From Lentzea xinjiangensis (GTDB taxonomy: Bacteria > Actinomycetota > Actinomycetes > Mycobacteriales > Pseudonocardiaceae): a stretch of 64,000 bases of DNA. The DNA lies in NCBI RefSeq assembly GCF_900110955.1, contig NZ_FOFR01000001.1:248001-312000 (forward strand), given 5' to 3'. Within the stretch, counting starts at the first letter, position 1, and every line of letters starts with the position of its first letter. The position numbers and the translations under genes were made by a program. Below are positions 24,974 through 33,641 of this stretch, in pieces. Below the pieces are notes generated by a model that was given only the letters and a program-made list of their open reading frames with translations, did not search any database and was not told where the DNA came from.

Positions 24974-25483
24974 CTACGCAATGAGTTCGATGTCCTCGAT
25001 CTGAGCACGCAGGTCAGCGACCGTGAAGTCGATGGGCTGGGGGTCGCCGGGCCCGCGGTGCGCCGGGACGAGGTGGATCCAGCCGCGGTGCGAGTCGGTG
25101 AACTGCACGGTCGTGGGGGTGGCGGGCCCGTAGACACCGCTTTCGGAGGGCACGAACTCCCAGTAGCCCGTCTCGCCGAAGTCGGCCCACGGCACGAAGA
25201 CCCAGCCGGGGCGGGACGACAGCAGGTCGGTCACCGCGTCCTCGACGGCATGACCTTCGGCGCGCGAGCGCAGCCGGCCGCGGTCGAGCGCGCGCAGCCA
25301 CCAGGGCGCGGGGGCGTCCTCCACGGAGCGCACCGCGCGGTACATCTCGAGCACCTCGCTCTCGTGGGCGTGGTTCACCCAGGAGCGACGAGCTTCCGCC
25401 GGCGTGTTCACCAGCACGGCGGAGTTGGGGGCTTCGAGGGCGTCCGCCCACTCGAGGCCGAGCATTGCTTCGACACGGACCAC
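24974..25483 (-). CDS. Conserved hypothetical protein
   Basis: 169 residues, no signal or membrane segment. It is rich in Trp (GWVFVPW, GYWEF, GWIHLVPAHRG) and acidic at the C-terminus (IEDIELIA). No catalytic motif or known domain is recognised. The frame is open further upstream, but GTG at 25483 has GGAGG at 6-nt spacing and is taken as the start. It lies 11 bp upstream of trmB in the same direction, so a link to tRNA modification is possible but unproven. Confidence 0.6.
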   Translation of the reverse strand: MVRVEAMLGLEWADALEAPNSAVLVNTPAEARRSWVNHAHESEVLEMYRAVRSVEDAPAPWWLRALDRGRLRSRAEGHAVEDAVTDLLSSRPGWVFVPWADFGETGYWEFVPSESGVYGPATPTTVQFTDSHRGWIHLVPAHRGPGDPQPIDFTVADLRAQIEDIELIA

Positions 25484-25611
25484 TGGCCACCTCCGGCACC
25501 GGGATAACCCAATTGAACGCGAAGTCAAACGCCATGGATGTCCAATTTGCCCTTTTTCACGGCTTGTTAACAGCCCTCTTACTCAACTTGTGACACCGGG
25601 CACGTTGCGCT

Positions 25612-26784
25612 GTGACGTGGAAAAACGATGTAGGGAGCGTGCCTTTGCTGCCCGCGCTCGCCGTCGCGCTGCCGTTGCTGCTCGCCGCGCAGACGATCGA
25701 GGAGCAGGAGTGGCACCTCGACGCGCTCGACGTCCACTCCGCGCAGGCCCGGGCGCGCGGGGACGGCGTGATCGTCGCGGTGATCGACTCCGGGGTCGAC
25801 GCGCGGCACCCCGACCTCGCCGGACGGGTCCTCCCCGGCACGGGTTTCGGCAGCTCCAAGGGCACCGACGGCACGACGGACACCGACGGCCACGGCACCG
25901 GGATGGCCGGGATCATCGCGGCGACCGGGCGCAACGGCGGCGCGCTGGGCATCGCGCCCGGCGCCAAGATCCTGCCGATCGCGAGCTCCGAGCAGGAGCA
26001 GTTCACGCTCGACGTGGTCGCGGAGAGCATCAGGTGGGCGGCCGACCACGGTGCCAAGGTCGTCAACATGTCGCTGGGCTTCTCCAGCTCGATGACGCCC
26101 AGCCTGGTCAGGGCCGTGAACTACGCGATCGAGAAGGACGTCGTCCTCGTCGCCGCCACGGGCAACGAGGGCGAGGAGGTCTCCGCGCCCGCCAACATCC
26201 GCGGCGTGGTCGCGGTCACGGGAACGAACCGCGAGGGCAAGCCGTGGAAGTCGTCCAACGTCGGCGCGGACACGGTGCTCGCGGCGCCGGCGGAGGGCAT
26301 CGTCACCACCGCGCCGGTGAGCGTCTACGCGAGCGGGTACGCCGAGATGGACGGCACGAGCGCGGCGTCGGCGATCGTCGCGGGAGTGGCCGCGCTGGTG
26401 CGCGCGAAGCACCCGGCGATGCCCGCCAAGGACGTGGTCAACGCGCTGGTCAAGACCGCGAAGGACCTGGCGGAGCCCGGCCGTGACGACACGACCGGGT
26501 TCGGCATGGTCAACCCGGTGGGCGCGCTCACCGCGCAGCTTCCGCCGGTGGAGCGCAACCCGTTGCTGCCGCCCCCGGCGCCCTCGACCGCGCAGACCGC
26601 TCCCACGCTCGCCGCGAGCCGTCCCGCGCAGCCGGCCGAGCCGATCGAGGACCGGCTGCCGTTCGTCGCCGCCGTCGCCGGTGGCACCGCGCTGATGACC
26701 GGACTGCTGATCGCCCTGCCCGCCATCAGGTCCAGGCGCCCCGAGCCCGTCAGTGCGCGTGATACTCCACCGACTCCTTGGTGA
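25612..26784 (+). CDS. Subtilisin-like serine protease (S8, mycosin type), membrane-anchored
   Basis: 390 residues. A short signal-like hydrophobic stretch (about 11-26) is followed by the S8 domain with Asp59 in VAVIDSGVD, His94 in DGHGTG, Asn185 in AATGNEG (oxyanion) and Ser250 in DGTSAAS. A Pro-rich linker (about 315-340) and one transmembrane helix (about 348-370) close the protein, the layout of mycosins that serve type VII secretion systems. No ESX genes are adjacent, so it may instead be a stand-alone sheddase. Start at GTG 25612; GTG 25639 is possible but its Shine-Dalgarno is too close. The last 35 bp overlap the convergent ABC gene. Confidence 0.85.
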   Translation: MTWKNDVGSVPLLPALAVALPLLLAAQTIEEQEWHLDALDVHSAQARARGDGVIVAVIDSGVDARHPDLAGRVLPGTGFGSSKGTDGTTDTDGHGTGMAGIIAATGRNGGALGIAPGAKILPIASSEQEQFTLDVVAESIRWAADHGAKVVNMSLGFSSSMTPSLVRAVNYAIEKDVVLVAATGNEGEEVSAPANIRGVVAVTGTNREGKPWKSSNVGADTVLAAPAEGIVTTAPVSVYASGYAEMDGTSAASAIVAGVAALVRAKHPAMPAKDVVNALVKTAKDLAEPGRDDTTGFGMVNPVGALTAQLPPVERNPLLPPPAPSTAQTAPTLAASRPAQPAEPIEDRLPFVAAVAGGTALMTGLLIALPAIRSRRPEPVSARDTPPTPW

Positions 26785-27652
26785 GCTGCATGAAGGCCTC
26801 CTCCAGCGACCCGCGCTGAGGGCTGAGCTCGTGCAGCACGATCTGGTGCTCCGCCGCGATCTCCCCGATCTGCTCCGCCGGGATGCCGTGCACCACGAGG
26901 GCCCCGTCCACCGCGTCCTCGGTGATCGTCGCGTCGGCGGCGAGGATCTCGCGCAGCTTGACGGCGTGCGGTGACCGCACCCGGACGTGGTCCTTGGTGG
27001 CGTCGCTGATGAACTGCTCGGTGGTGGTCTGCGAGATCAGCTGCCCCTTGCCGATCACGATGAGGTCCTGCGCGGTCTGCGCCATCTCCGAGAGCAGGTG
27101 GCTCGACACGAACACCGTGCGGCCCTCGCCCGCGAGCCGGTGCATGAACTGCCGGATCCAGACGATCCCCTCGGGGTCGAGGCCGTTGACCGGTTCGTCG
27201 AACAGCAGCACCTCGGGGTCGCCGAGCAGCGCGCCCGCGATGCCGAGCCGCTGCGACATGCCGAGCGAGAAGCCACCGGCGTTCTTGTGCGCGACCTCGC
27301 TCAGGCCGACGATCTCCAGCACCTCCGCGACGCGGCTGGCGGGGATCTTGTTGGAGACCGCGAGCCACTTGAGGTGGGCGCGCGCCGAACGGTTGGGGTG
27401 CACCCACTTCGCGTCGAGCAGCGCGCCGACCTTGCGCAGCGGCTCCTTGAACTCGGTGTAGTGCTTCCCGTCGATCTTGACGTCGCCCCCGGTGGGGGTG
27501 TCGAGGCCGAGGATCATCCGCATGGTCGTGGACTTGCCGGCGCCGTTGGGACCGAGGAACCCGGTCACGCGGCCGGGCCGGACGGTGAACGACAGGTCGT
27601 CGACGGCCTTGGTCCGGCCGTAGTGCTTGCGCAACCGCACTGCTTCGATCAT
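26750..27652 (-). CDS. ABC transporter ATP-binding protein, ABC-2 exporter type, paralogue 1
   Basis: 300 residues. Walker A GPNGAGKST near residue 40, ABC signature LGMSQRLGIA, Walker B VLLFDEPVNGLDPEG and the H-loop SSHLLSEM. The C-terminal extension of about 80 residues is typical of BcrA/CcmA-type export ATPases. It is very similar to the ATPase at 28513-29424. ATG at 27652; the upstream-extended frame is not needed. A strong hairpin separates it from the permease upstream, so it may be transcribed at a different level. Confidence 0.9.
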   Translation of the reverse strand: MIEAVRLRKHYGRTKAVDDLSFTVRPGRVTGFLGPNGAGKSTTMRMILGLDTPTGGDVKIDGKHYTEFKEPLRKVGALLDAKWVHPNRSARAHLKWLAVSNKIPASRVAEVLEIVGLSEVAHKNAGGFSLGMSQRLGIAGALLGDPEVLLFDEPVNGLDPEGIVWIRQFMHRLAGEGRTVFVSSHLLSEMAQTAQDLIVIGKGQLISQTTTEQFISDATKDHVRVRSPHAVKLREILAADATITEDAVDGALVVHGIPAEQIGEIAAEHQIVLHELSPQRGSLEEAFMQLTKESVEYHAH

Positions 27653-27686
27653 GGCCTCTGCTCCCGTTCGCTCAGAAGAACCGACC

Positions 27687-27725
27687 GGGACGCAGGTCAT
27701 CCCCCCGAAGGATGACCTGCGTCCC
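27687..27725 (-). terminator. Strong hairpin between the ABC-2 permease and the second ATPase
   Basis: 16-bp perfect stem GGGACGCAGGTCATCC / GGATGACCTGCGTCCC with a 7-nt loop. It lies 24 bp after the permease stop and 35 bp before the ATPase start. It can end or attenuate transcription. Confidence 0.75.
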
Positions 27726-27748
27726 GCTCCCCCTTTATTCGGAACAGG

Positions 27749-28516
27749 TCACGCGTCCCGCCGCTTCGCGACGATCAGTGCGACCACCAGCAGCGCCACC
27801 GCGATGCCGGCGAAGTAGGCCAGCGACCCCCACTGGCTCAGCTTGAAGTCGATGCCCGCCGCCATCCCCTCGCCGGGGTCGCTGCCCGCGGGCAGGGCGA
27901 GGAAGTTGTTGGCGTTCTGGAAGGGCAGCCACGCCTGGATCTTGGTGCCGACCTTGGGGATGATTCCGATCAGGCCTTCGAGCAGCATGTTCCACACCAG
28001 CAGGATCGCCACGGCGCCCGCGGTCTGGCGGACCAGGATGCCGACCGCGATCGCGAGGACCGCGCCGATGCCGTAGAGCAGGCCGATGCCCGCCACGTGC
28101 CGCCACTCGCCACCGGTGTTGATCGCGAGGTCGGAGGCCGGCGAGAGCAGCTTCGCGACGCCCCACGAGCCGAACGCGATGATCTCGCCCAGCACACCGG
28201 CGATGAACGCGACCACGACGGTCTTGGCGACCAGCGCGGACGTCCGGTTCGGCACCGCGAGGAACGTGGCGCGGATCGTGCTGAAGCGGTACTCGGTGGT
28301 GACCGCGAGGGCCGCCATGACGAGCACGACGGACAGCGCGAGCTGGCTGCTGCCGAACTGGGTGACGCCGATGGACAGCTGGCCGTCGTCGGTCGAGGCC
28401 GCGATGATCGCGGTGAGGCCGACGCCCAGGACCAGTGCGAGCGCGCTGCACCAGTACGGCGAGCGGGTCGAGAAGAGCTTGATTCTCTCAACTGCCAACA
28501 GGGTCATCAGACTCAC
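27749..28516 (-). CDS. ABC-2 type exporter permease
   Basis: 255 residues with about six hydrophobic helices and the N-terminal phrase ERIKLFSTRSPYW, typical of ABC-2 permeases (drug or lantibiotic exporters). GTG at 28516 overlaps the TGA of the preceding ATPase (GTGA), so the two are translationally coupled. Substrate unknown. Followed by a hairpin and then a second ATPase. Confidence 0.85.
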   Translation of the reverse strand: MSLMTLLAVERIKLFSTRSPYWCSALALVLGVGLTAIIAASTDDGQLSIGVTQFGSSQLALSVVLVMAALAVTTEYRFSTIRATFLAVPNRTSALVAKTVVVAFIAGVLGEIIAFGSWGVAKLLSPASDLAINTGGEWRHVAGIGLLYGIGAVLAIAVGILVRQTAGAVAILLVWNMLLEGLIGIIPKVGTKIQAWLPFQNANNFLALPAGSDPGEGMAAGIDFKLSQWGSLAYFAGIAVALLVVALIVAKRRDA

Positions 28517-29424
28517 TTCCCGATCTCTGCGTGGTACTCGACAGCATCGCCGGTCAGCTGCATGAACGCCTCTTCGAGCGAGCCGCGCTGCGGGCTGAGC
28601 TCGTGCAGGACGACCCCGTTGGCCGCGGCGACGTCACCGATCTGGTCGCTGGTGGCGCCGGACACGGTCAACGCGCCGTCCGCGCCGTCGTGGACGGTGA
28701 AGCCCTTGTCGACGAGCAGCGGGCCGAGCTTGGCCAACTGGGGACTGCGCACGAGAACGGTGTTACCCGTTGAGCGGTCGATGAACTCCGAGGTGGTGCT
28801 CTGCGAGATCAGCTTCCCCCGGCCGATCACCACGAGCTCGCTGGCCGTCAGGGCCATCTCGGACAGCAGGTGGCTCGACACCAGGACCGTGCGGCCCTCG
28901 GCGGCGAGGTTCTGCATGAACGTGCGGATCCAGACGATGCCCTCGGGGTCGAGGCCGTTGACCGGCTCGTCGAACAGCAGCACCTTCGGGTCGCCCAGCA
29001 GTGCCGCGGCGATCCCCAGCCGCTGCGACATGCCGAGCGAGAACCCGCCGGCGTTCTTCCCGGCGACCTGAGTCAGGCCGACGGCGTCGAGCACCTCGTC
29101 CACGCGCTTGGCGGGCAGGCCGTTGGACTTGGCGAGCCAGCGCAGGTGAGCGCGGGCGGAGCGGTTGGGGTGCACCCACTTGGCGTCGAGGAGCGCGCCG
29201 ACCGTCCGCAATGGACGGTGGAGCTCGGCGTAGGGCTTCCCGTCGATCAGCACGCGGCCTGCCGTCGGACGGTCGAGCCCCAGCATCATCCGCATCGTCG
29301 TGGACTTGCCGGCGCCGTTCGGACCGAGGAACCCGGTCACCCGTCCAGGCTGGACGGTGAACGACAGGTCGTCGACCGCGACCGTCCTGCCGTATCTCTT
29401 GGTGAGGCCGATTGCCTCGATCAT
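28513..29424 (-). CDS. ABC transporter ATP-binding protein, ABC-2 exporter type, paralogue 2
   Basis: 303 residues with the same motifs as its paralogue (GPNGAGKST, LGMSQRLGIA, VLLFDEPVNGLDPEG). It is the first gene of the set and is fused by a 4-nt overlap to the permease, so it is the likelier partner. ATG at 29424 with GGGGAAAG upstream. Two nearly alike ATPases around a single permease suggest a local duplication, perhaps of a lost second permease. Confidence 0.9.
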   Translation of the reverse strand: MIEAIGLTKRYGRTVAVDDLSFTVQPGRVTGFLGPNGAGKSTTMRMMLGLDRPTAGRVLIDGKPYAELHRPLRTVGALLDAKWVHPNRSARAHLRWLAKSNGLPAKRVDEVLDAVGLTQVAGKNAGGFSLGMSQRLGIAAALLGDPKVLLFDEPVNGLDPEGIVWIRTFMQNLAAEGRTVLVSSHLLSEMALTASELVVIGRGKLISQSTTSEFIDRSTGNTVLVRSPQLAKLGPLLVDKGFTVHDGADGALTVSGATSDQIGDVAAANGVVLHELSPQRGSLEEAFMQLTGDAVEYHAEIGK

Positions 29425-29547
29425 GAGCTTTCCCCTCTCGCTGACGGGGACAACTCTCCTGCTCCGAGGGGGTCCGGCACATCGCCCTGGAGTCTGCGAT
29501 CGGCGTCAACTTCCGTCGCCCGGTGCCGCTACCTCGGTCGTAGTTGA

Positions 29548-29991
29548 ATGAGCCACATGGGATACACGGAAGCTCCCGAAGGCTGGTGGCGCGAGTTCGT
29601 GCTGGCCACGCCCGCCCGCACCGGCAAACTGGCCGTCACCCGCAAGGACGGTTCACCGCACGTCGCACCGGTGTGGGTGGACCTCGACGGCCCCGACGTC
29701 GTCTTCCTGACCTCGCGCGACACCGTCAAGGGCAGGTCGATCCTGCGCGACGGCCGGGTGGCCCTGTGCTTCGACGACGAGACACCGCCGTTCCACTTCG
29801 TGACGATCACCGGCACGGCGGTGGTCGACGAGGACCCCGAGCAGCTCAGGTACTGGGCCGGCCGCACCGCCGCCCGCTACATGGGCGCCGACCAGGCCGA
29901 CGTCTACGCCGAGCGCAACGGCGTGCCCGGCGAGATGGTCGTCCGGGTCAAGGTCGGCAAGGTCATCGCCAAGACGAACGTGGCGGACTAG
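29548..29991 (+). CDS. PPOX-class F420-dependent oxidoreductase-like protein
   Basis: 147 residues, split-barrel fold. The strands KLAVTRKDGSPHVAPVWVDLDG and FVTITGTAVV are the flavin/F420-binding pattern of pyridoxamine-phosphate-oxidase-like proteins common in actinomycetes. Substrate unknown. ATG at 29548 or 29557; neither has a clear ribosome site. It ends 5 bp before the convergent HAD gene. Confidence 0.8.
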   Translation: MSHMGYTEAPEGWWREFVLATPARTGKLAVTRKDGSPHVAPVWVDLDGPDVVFLTSRDTVKGRSILRDGRVALCFDDETPPFHFVTITGTAVVDEDPEQLRYWAGRTAARYMGADQADVYAERNGVPGEMVVRVKVGKVIAKTNVAD

Positions 29992-29996
29992 CGGTA

Positions 29997-30785
29997 CTAG
30001 GCCGGGAAGATCCGGTCCAACGCCTGCGCGGCACCGTCCTCCAGGACGGTGCCGGTCACCTCGTCGGCCGCCGCCTGCACGACCGCCGGTGCCTGCCCCA
30101 TCGCGATCCCCCGCGCCGCCCACCGCAGCATCTCGACGTCGTTGGACCCGTCGCCGATCGCCAGCGTGTCCTGGGCGCCGATTCCCAGCGAGACGCGCAG
30201 CTCCTCCAACGCCCAGCCCTTCGTGACGCCCGCGGGCACGACGGTGAGCCAGGCCTCGGTGTGGTCGACGTGCCACGAGACACCGGGCAGTTCCAGCTCC
30301 CGCACCGCGAACGCCAGCTCCGCCGGGGTGTGGTCGAGCCAGCGCATCACCAGTCGCGGGGTCGGGGTGGCGGCGAGTTCGTCGAACGTCGCCTCGGTCG
30401 TCTCGCCCCACAGGTCGTGGGGCAGGAAGCGGCCGAGCGAGAGGTTGCCGACGCCGGTCCGCTCGACCGCGAACACCGAGTTCGGCAGCAGGGCCTGGAG
30501 GGTCTTGACCGTCGGGCCGGGCTCGAAGGTCGTGCGGCGGGTGACCTCGCGGGTCTCCGGATCCCACCACACCGCGCCGTTCGAGCACAGCGCGAGCGAG
30601 ACCGGCAGCTGCGGTGCGACCGGGGTGGTGCCGATGAGGCTGCGTCCGGTGCACAGCACGATGTGCGTGCCGTGGCCGGCGGCTCGGGTGACGGCCGCCC
30701 GGACAGCGGGTGAGACATCGTTCGAGCCGACCCCGGTGAGGGTGCCGTCGATGTCCAGCGCGACCAGGCGCGGTCTCCAGTTCAC
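29997..30785 (-). CDS. HAD-superfamily hydrolase, Cof/IIB type
   Basis: 262 residues. Motif I LVALDIDGTL at the start, motif II LCTGRS, a cap domain of the IIB type, motif III TKGWAL and motif IV GDGSNDVEML. It probably hydrolyses sugar or nucleotide phosphates. The frame stays open for about 1.4 kb upstream without meaning; GTG at 30785 gives the family N-terminus and TAGGGT (30794-30799) lies 8 nt before it. It is divergent from the TetR gene across a palindrome that might also control it. Confidence 0.85.
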   Translation of the reverse strand: MNWRPRLVALDIDGTLTGVGSNDVSPAVRAAVTRAAGHGTHIVLCTGRSLIGTTPVAPQLPVSLALCSNGAVWWDPETREVTRRTTFEPGPTVKTLQALLPNSVFAVERTGVGNLSLGRFLPHDLWGETTEATFDELAATPTPRLVMRWLDHTPAELAFAVRELELPGVSWHVDHTEAWLTVVPAGVTKGWALEELRVSLGIGAQDTLAIGDGSNDVEMLRWAARGIAMGQAPAVVQAAADEVTGTVLEDGAAQALDRIFPA

Positions 30786-30793
30786 GTGGAGCC

Positions 30794-30799
30794 ACCCTA
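30794..30799 (-). promoter_or_regulatory. Leaderless-type -10 box (TAGGGT) for the HAD gene
   Basis: TAGGGT, 8 nt, GTG at 30785 on the minus strand. Confidence 0.4.
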
Positions 30800-30806
30800 T
30801 GCGAAG

Positions 30807-30830
30807 GTTAGTGAATTGTGATTCACTAAC
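30807..30830. promoter_or_regulatory. TetR operator palindrome
   Basis: GTTAGTGAAT - TGTG - ATTCACTAAC, perfect 10-bp arms. It ends 4 bp before the GTG of the TetR gene and 22 bp from the divergent HAD start, so one dimer pair could repress both. Confidence 0.8.
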
Positions 30831-30833
30831 GGT

Positions 30834-31361
30834 GTGGCACGGCCTCGCACGATCTCCGACGAACGCATCCTGACCGCGGTCGCGACGGTCATCGACCGGC
30901 GTGGGCCCGAGTTCACGGTGGCCGACGTCGCCGCGGAGGCCGGGGTGTCCGTCGGCGCGGTGGCGAAGCGGTTCGGGTCGAAGAGCGGTCTGCTCCAGGC
31001 GCTCACCCGAGCCGGCACCGAGGAGGTCGTCAGCCGGATGCGGGCGGCGGGCAGCGTCCGCGCGGCGCTGCTGACGTGGTTCGACCGCCTGGCCGACCCG
31101 GTGGTGGCGACGAACAACCTGGCGCAGCTGGGGGTCGACCTGATCGACCCGGAGCTGCGGGCGTTGCTGGCCAGGCACTACGCCGGGATGGAGGCCGAGC
31201 TGGAGGTCCTGTGCGCGGCCGAGGACCTGCCGCCGACCGCGGCGCGCGTGCTCGCCGCGCTGGTGTACGGGACCGCGATGGACTGGTCGGTGCGGCCGCG
31301 CGGAGAGCTGTCGGCACGTATGGAGGAAGACATCGACCTGGTGTTGAGGGGGATGCGCTGA
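30834..31361 (+). CDS. TetR family transcriptional regulator
   Basis: 175 residues. The N-terminal helix-turn-helix reads FTVADVAAEAGVSVGAVAKRFGSKSGLLQAL, a standard TetR DNA-binding domain; the C-terminal half is helical and ligand-binding. It begins at GTG 30834 directly beside a 24-bp palindrome, so autoregulation is expected. Its stop is immediately followed by the ATG of the PPOX gene at 31362, so regulator, PPOX protein and SDR are one operon. Confidence 0.92.
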   Translation: MARPRTISDERILTAVATVIDRRGPEFTVADVAAEAGVSVGAVAKRFGSKSGLLQALTRAGTEEVVSRMRAAGSVRAALLTWFDRLADPVVATNNLAQLGVDLIDPELRALLARHYAGMEAELEVLCAAEDLPPTAARVLAALVYGTAMDWSVRPRGELSARMEEDIDLVLRGMR

Positions 31362-31841
31362 ATGGCAACCTGGGCGGAGTTCGCGGCCGAGCAGCCGGAG
31401 CTGGCCGCGTTCGTGGAGGGCCGGTTCGCCGCTGACCGGCACGCGTTGATCGCGACGCTGCGCAAGGACGGCGCACCGCGGATCAGCGGTGTGGAACCGG
31501 ACTTCGCGCGCGGTCAGCTGTGGGCCGGCATGATGCTCGACTCGCTGAAGTCGCGCGACCTGCGCCGCGACCCGAGGTTCTCGTTGCACTGCAACACCAC
31601 CGTGGCCTCGATGACCACGAGCGGCGACGCGAAGATCAGTGGGACGGCCGAGTTCTGGACCGACAAGGAGGACTACCTGAAGGACCTGTACGACCGCACC
31701 GGCTGGATGCCGGAAGGCGGTGAGCTGGACCTCTTCCGTTTCGACGTCAGCGAGGTCGTGTCGCTCACCGTGGAAGGGGACGGCATGGTCGTCCTGTCGT
31801 GGCGCGAGGGAAGGGGAGTTCGTCGTGTCACCAAGAAGTGA
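31362..31841 (+). CDS. Pyridoxamine 5'-phosphate oxidase-family protein
   Basis: 159 residues, split-barrel flavin-binding fold: residues 18-45 (ADRHALIATLRKDGAPRISG) and the later strands KISGTAEF are typical. It starts at ATG 31362 with no gap after the TetR stop, and its 3' end overlaps the next gene by 17 bp. Cofactor could be FMN or F420. Being regulated by the TetR protein is inferred from the shared operon. Confidence 0.82.
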   Translation: MATWAEFAAEQPELAAFVEGRFAADRHALIATLRKDGAPRISGVEPDFARGQLWAGMMLDSLKSRDLRRDPRFSLHCNTTVASMTTSGDAKISGTAEFWTDKEDYLKDLYDRTGWMPEGGELDLFRFDVSEVVSLTVEGDGMVVLSWREGRGVRRVTKK

Positions 31842-32745
31842 GCCGGACCTGAGCGGGAAGGTCGCCGTCGTCACCGGCGCCACGCGCGGCGCCGGCCGGG
31901 CGATCGCGGTGGAGCTGGGCGCGGCCGGCGCGACGGTGTTCGTCGGCGGGCGGACCACCCGGTCGCAGCGGTCCGAGATCGGGCGGTCGGAGACCATCGA
32001 GGAGACCGCGGAGCTGGTGGACGCCGCCGGTGGCAAGGGGATCGCCATCCGCTGCGACTTCACCGTTCCGTCCGAAGTGGACGCTTTCGCGGCGCGGATC
32101 GACCGGCTCGACGTCTTCGTCAACGACGTCTGGGGCGGCGAGAACCTCGTCGAGTGGGGGAAGTTCTGGGAGCACGACCTCGACCGGCAGCTCCGCATGT
32201 GGCGCAACGGCCTCGAGTCGCACCTCGTCGCGCTGCACCGGTTGATGCCCCTCGTCCTGCGCTCCGACGACGGGCTCGTGGTCGAGGTGACCGACGGGGA
32301 GGACGGCGAGGCCTACTTCGTCAACCTCACCTACGACGCGGTCAAGTCGTCGGTCCGCCGGTTCGGCGAGGTGCTGGCCAAGGACCTGAAGGACCACCCG
32401 AACGTGACCGCCGTCTCCGCCACGCCGGGGTTCCTGCGGTCCGAGCAGATGCTGGAGGAGTTCGGGGTCACCGAGGCCAACTGGCGCGACGCCATCGAGA
32501 AGGTGCCGGACTACGCGTTGTCCGAGACGCCTCACTACCTGGGGCGCGGGCTCGCGCACCTCGCGGCCGACCCCGGGCGGCGGCGGTTCGCCGGGCAGTG
32601 CCTGTCGTCCTGGCGGCTCAAGCGCGAGTACGGGTTCACGGATCTGGACGGGTCGCAGCCTGATTGGGGGCGGTGGTACGAGGAGGTCGTGAAGCCTCGG
32701 ATGGGTGGGGCTGTGGTGGAGGCTGATCCGGAGGAGTACCGGTAG
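31825..32745 (+). CDS. SDR family oxidoreductase
   Basis: 306 residues, longer than classical SDRs. TGATRGAGRAIA is the cofactor motif, the NAG motif is altered to NDVWGG, and the catalytic pair is YDAVK. A C-terminal extension of about 50 residues is present. GTG at 31825 has AAGGGGAG at 31811-31818 and lies inside the end of the PPOX gene; the frame continues upstream without a better start. Probably reduces a substrate linked to the TetR operon. It is followed by a dispersed repeat and a hairpin. Confidence 0.85.
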   Translation: MSPRSEPDLSGKVAVVTGATRGAGRAIAVELGAAGATVFVGGRTTRSQRSEIGRSETIEETAELVDAAGGKGIAIRCDFTVPSEVDAFAARIDRLDVFVNDVWGGENLVEWGKFWEHDLDRQLRMWRNGLESHLVALHRLMPLVLRSDDGLVVEVTDGEDGEAYFVNLTYDAVKSSVRRFGEVLAKDLKDHPNVTAVSATPGFLRSEQMLEEFGVTEANWRDAIEKVPDYALSETPHYLGRGLAHLAADPGRRRFAGQCLSSWRLKREYGFTDLDGSQPDWGRWYEEVVKPRMGGAVVEADPEEYR

Positions 32746-32757
32746 GTCTTGGGGTTG

Positions 32758-32884
32758 CGTTTCGCTGGTCGGGTTGCGGTTTCAGGGCGCGGGGCTCCGC
32801 CGATCTGATCCAGGACCGGCCAGCGCCGTGGGCGGGTTGATGGCACGCCTGTTGGTGTGGCGGCTTGCTGTTGCGTGGGTGTTC
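32758..32884 (+). repeat. Dispersed extragenic repeat, copy 1
   Basis: Shares about 90 per cent identity over about 115 bp with 49389-49521. Shared words include TTTCAGGGCGCGGGGCTCC, ATCTGATCCAGGACC, GGGTTGATGGCACGCCTG and GCTTGCTGTTGCGTGGGTGT. This copy lacks a 13-14 bp CCCCGGACCCCGC segment. A further shared GACGGCTCGGCTTCG occurs at 32949-32963. It begins 12 bp after a plus-strand stop codon. Confidence 0.85.
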
Positions 32885-32889
32885 GCGGT

Positions 32890-32930
32890 GTGGCGTGGTG
32901 CCGGCACGACTCGTGCCGGGACCACGCCAC
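32890..32930. terminator. Bidirectional hairpin between the SDR and the response regulator gene
   Basis: GTGGCGTGGT pairs with ACCACGCCAC and, after a G/G mismatch, CCGGCACGA pairs with TCGTGCCGG, leaving a tiny loop. The genes on both sides converge on it. Confidence 0.7.
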
Positions 32931-32975
32931 CCGCCTCGTGTGAGGAAAGACGGCTCGGCTTCGCCGTTGCCCTCG

Positions 32976-33632
32976 TCAGGCGTCGCCGGGGCGGACCAGG
33001 CCCGTTTCGTAGGCCAGAACCACGGCCTGGACCCGGTCTCGCAGCTCCAGCTTCGCGAGGATCCGGCCCACGTGGGTCTTCACCGTCGCCTCCGACAGGA
33101 AGAGCTTGCGGGCGATCTCGGTGTTCGAGAGGCCCTTCGCGATCAGCACCAGCACCTCGCGTTCCCGTTCCGTCAGCACGTCCAGCACGGTGGCGTCCCG
33201 CAGCTCGCCACCGCCGTCACCGAGGAACCTGCCCAGCAGGCGCTTGGTCACCGAGGGGGACACCACGGCGTCGCCGGAGGCCACCGCGCGCAGTGCCGAG
33301 ACCAGGTCGGAGGGCGGGGTGTCCTTCAGCAGGAATCCGCTGGCTCCGTTGCGCAGTGCCGAGAGGGCGTACTCGTCCATGTCGAAGGTGGTCATGACCA
33401 GGACCTTGGACGTGTTCGCCTCGGCGATGCGCTTGGTGGCTTCCACGCCGTCCAGCACCGGCATGCGGACGTCCATCAGGACCACGTCGGGGCGCAGCTT
33501 GTCGGCCATCTGGACGGCGTCCAGGCCGTCGGCTGCCTCGCCGACCACGTCGATGTCCTCTTGCGCGCCCAGCACCATGCGGAAACCCATGCGCATGAGT
33601 TCCTGGTCGTCCACCAGCAGCACCCGAATCAC
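32976..33632 (-). CDS. NarL/LuxR-type response regulator
   Basis: 218 residues. Receiver domain with DD at 8-9, phospho-acceptor D54 in VVLMDVRMP and the conserved Lys near 104 (FLLKD). C-terminal LuxR helix-turn-helix LTEREREVLVLIAKGLSNTEIARKLFLSEATVKTHV in two parts (about 150-190). Start GTG at 33632, 9 nt after the kinase stop, with GGGTGA in the gap, so kinase and regulator are one operon. Confidence 0.94.
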   Translation of the reverse strand: MIRVLLVDDQELMRMGFRMVLGAQEDIDVVGEAADGLDAVQMADKLRPDVVLMDVRMPVLDGVEATKRIAEANTSKVLVMTTFDMDEYALSALRNGASGFLLKDTPPSDLVSALRAVASGDAVVSPSVTKRLLGRFLGDGGGELRDATVLDVLTEREREVLVLIAKGLSNTEIARKLFLSEATVKTHVGRILAKLELRDRVQAVVLAYETGLVRPGDA

Positions 33633-33641
33633 CTGATCACC

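Noticed and set aside
30786..32207. Upstream extension of the HAD frame ending at 29997
   Set aside because: It crosses the TetR and PPOX genes; the HAD motif starts at 30785.
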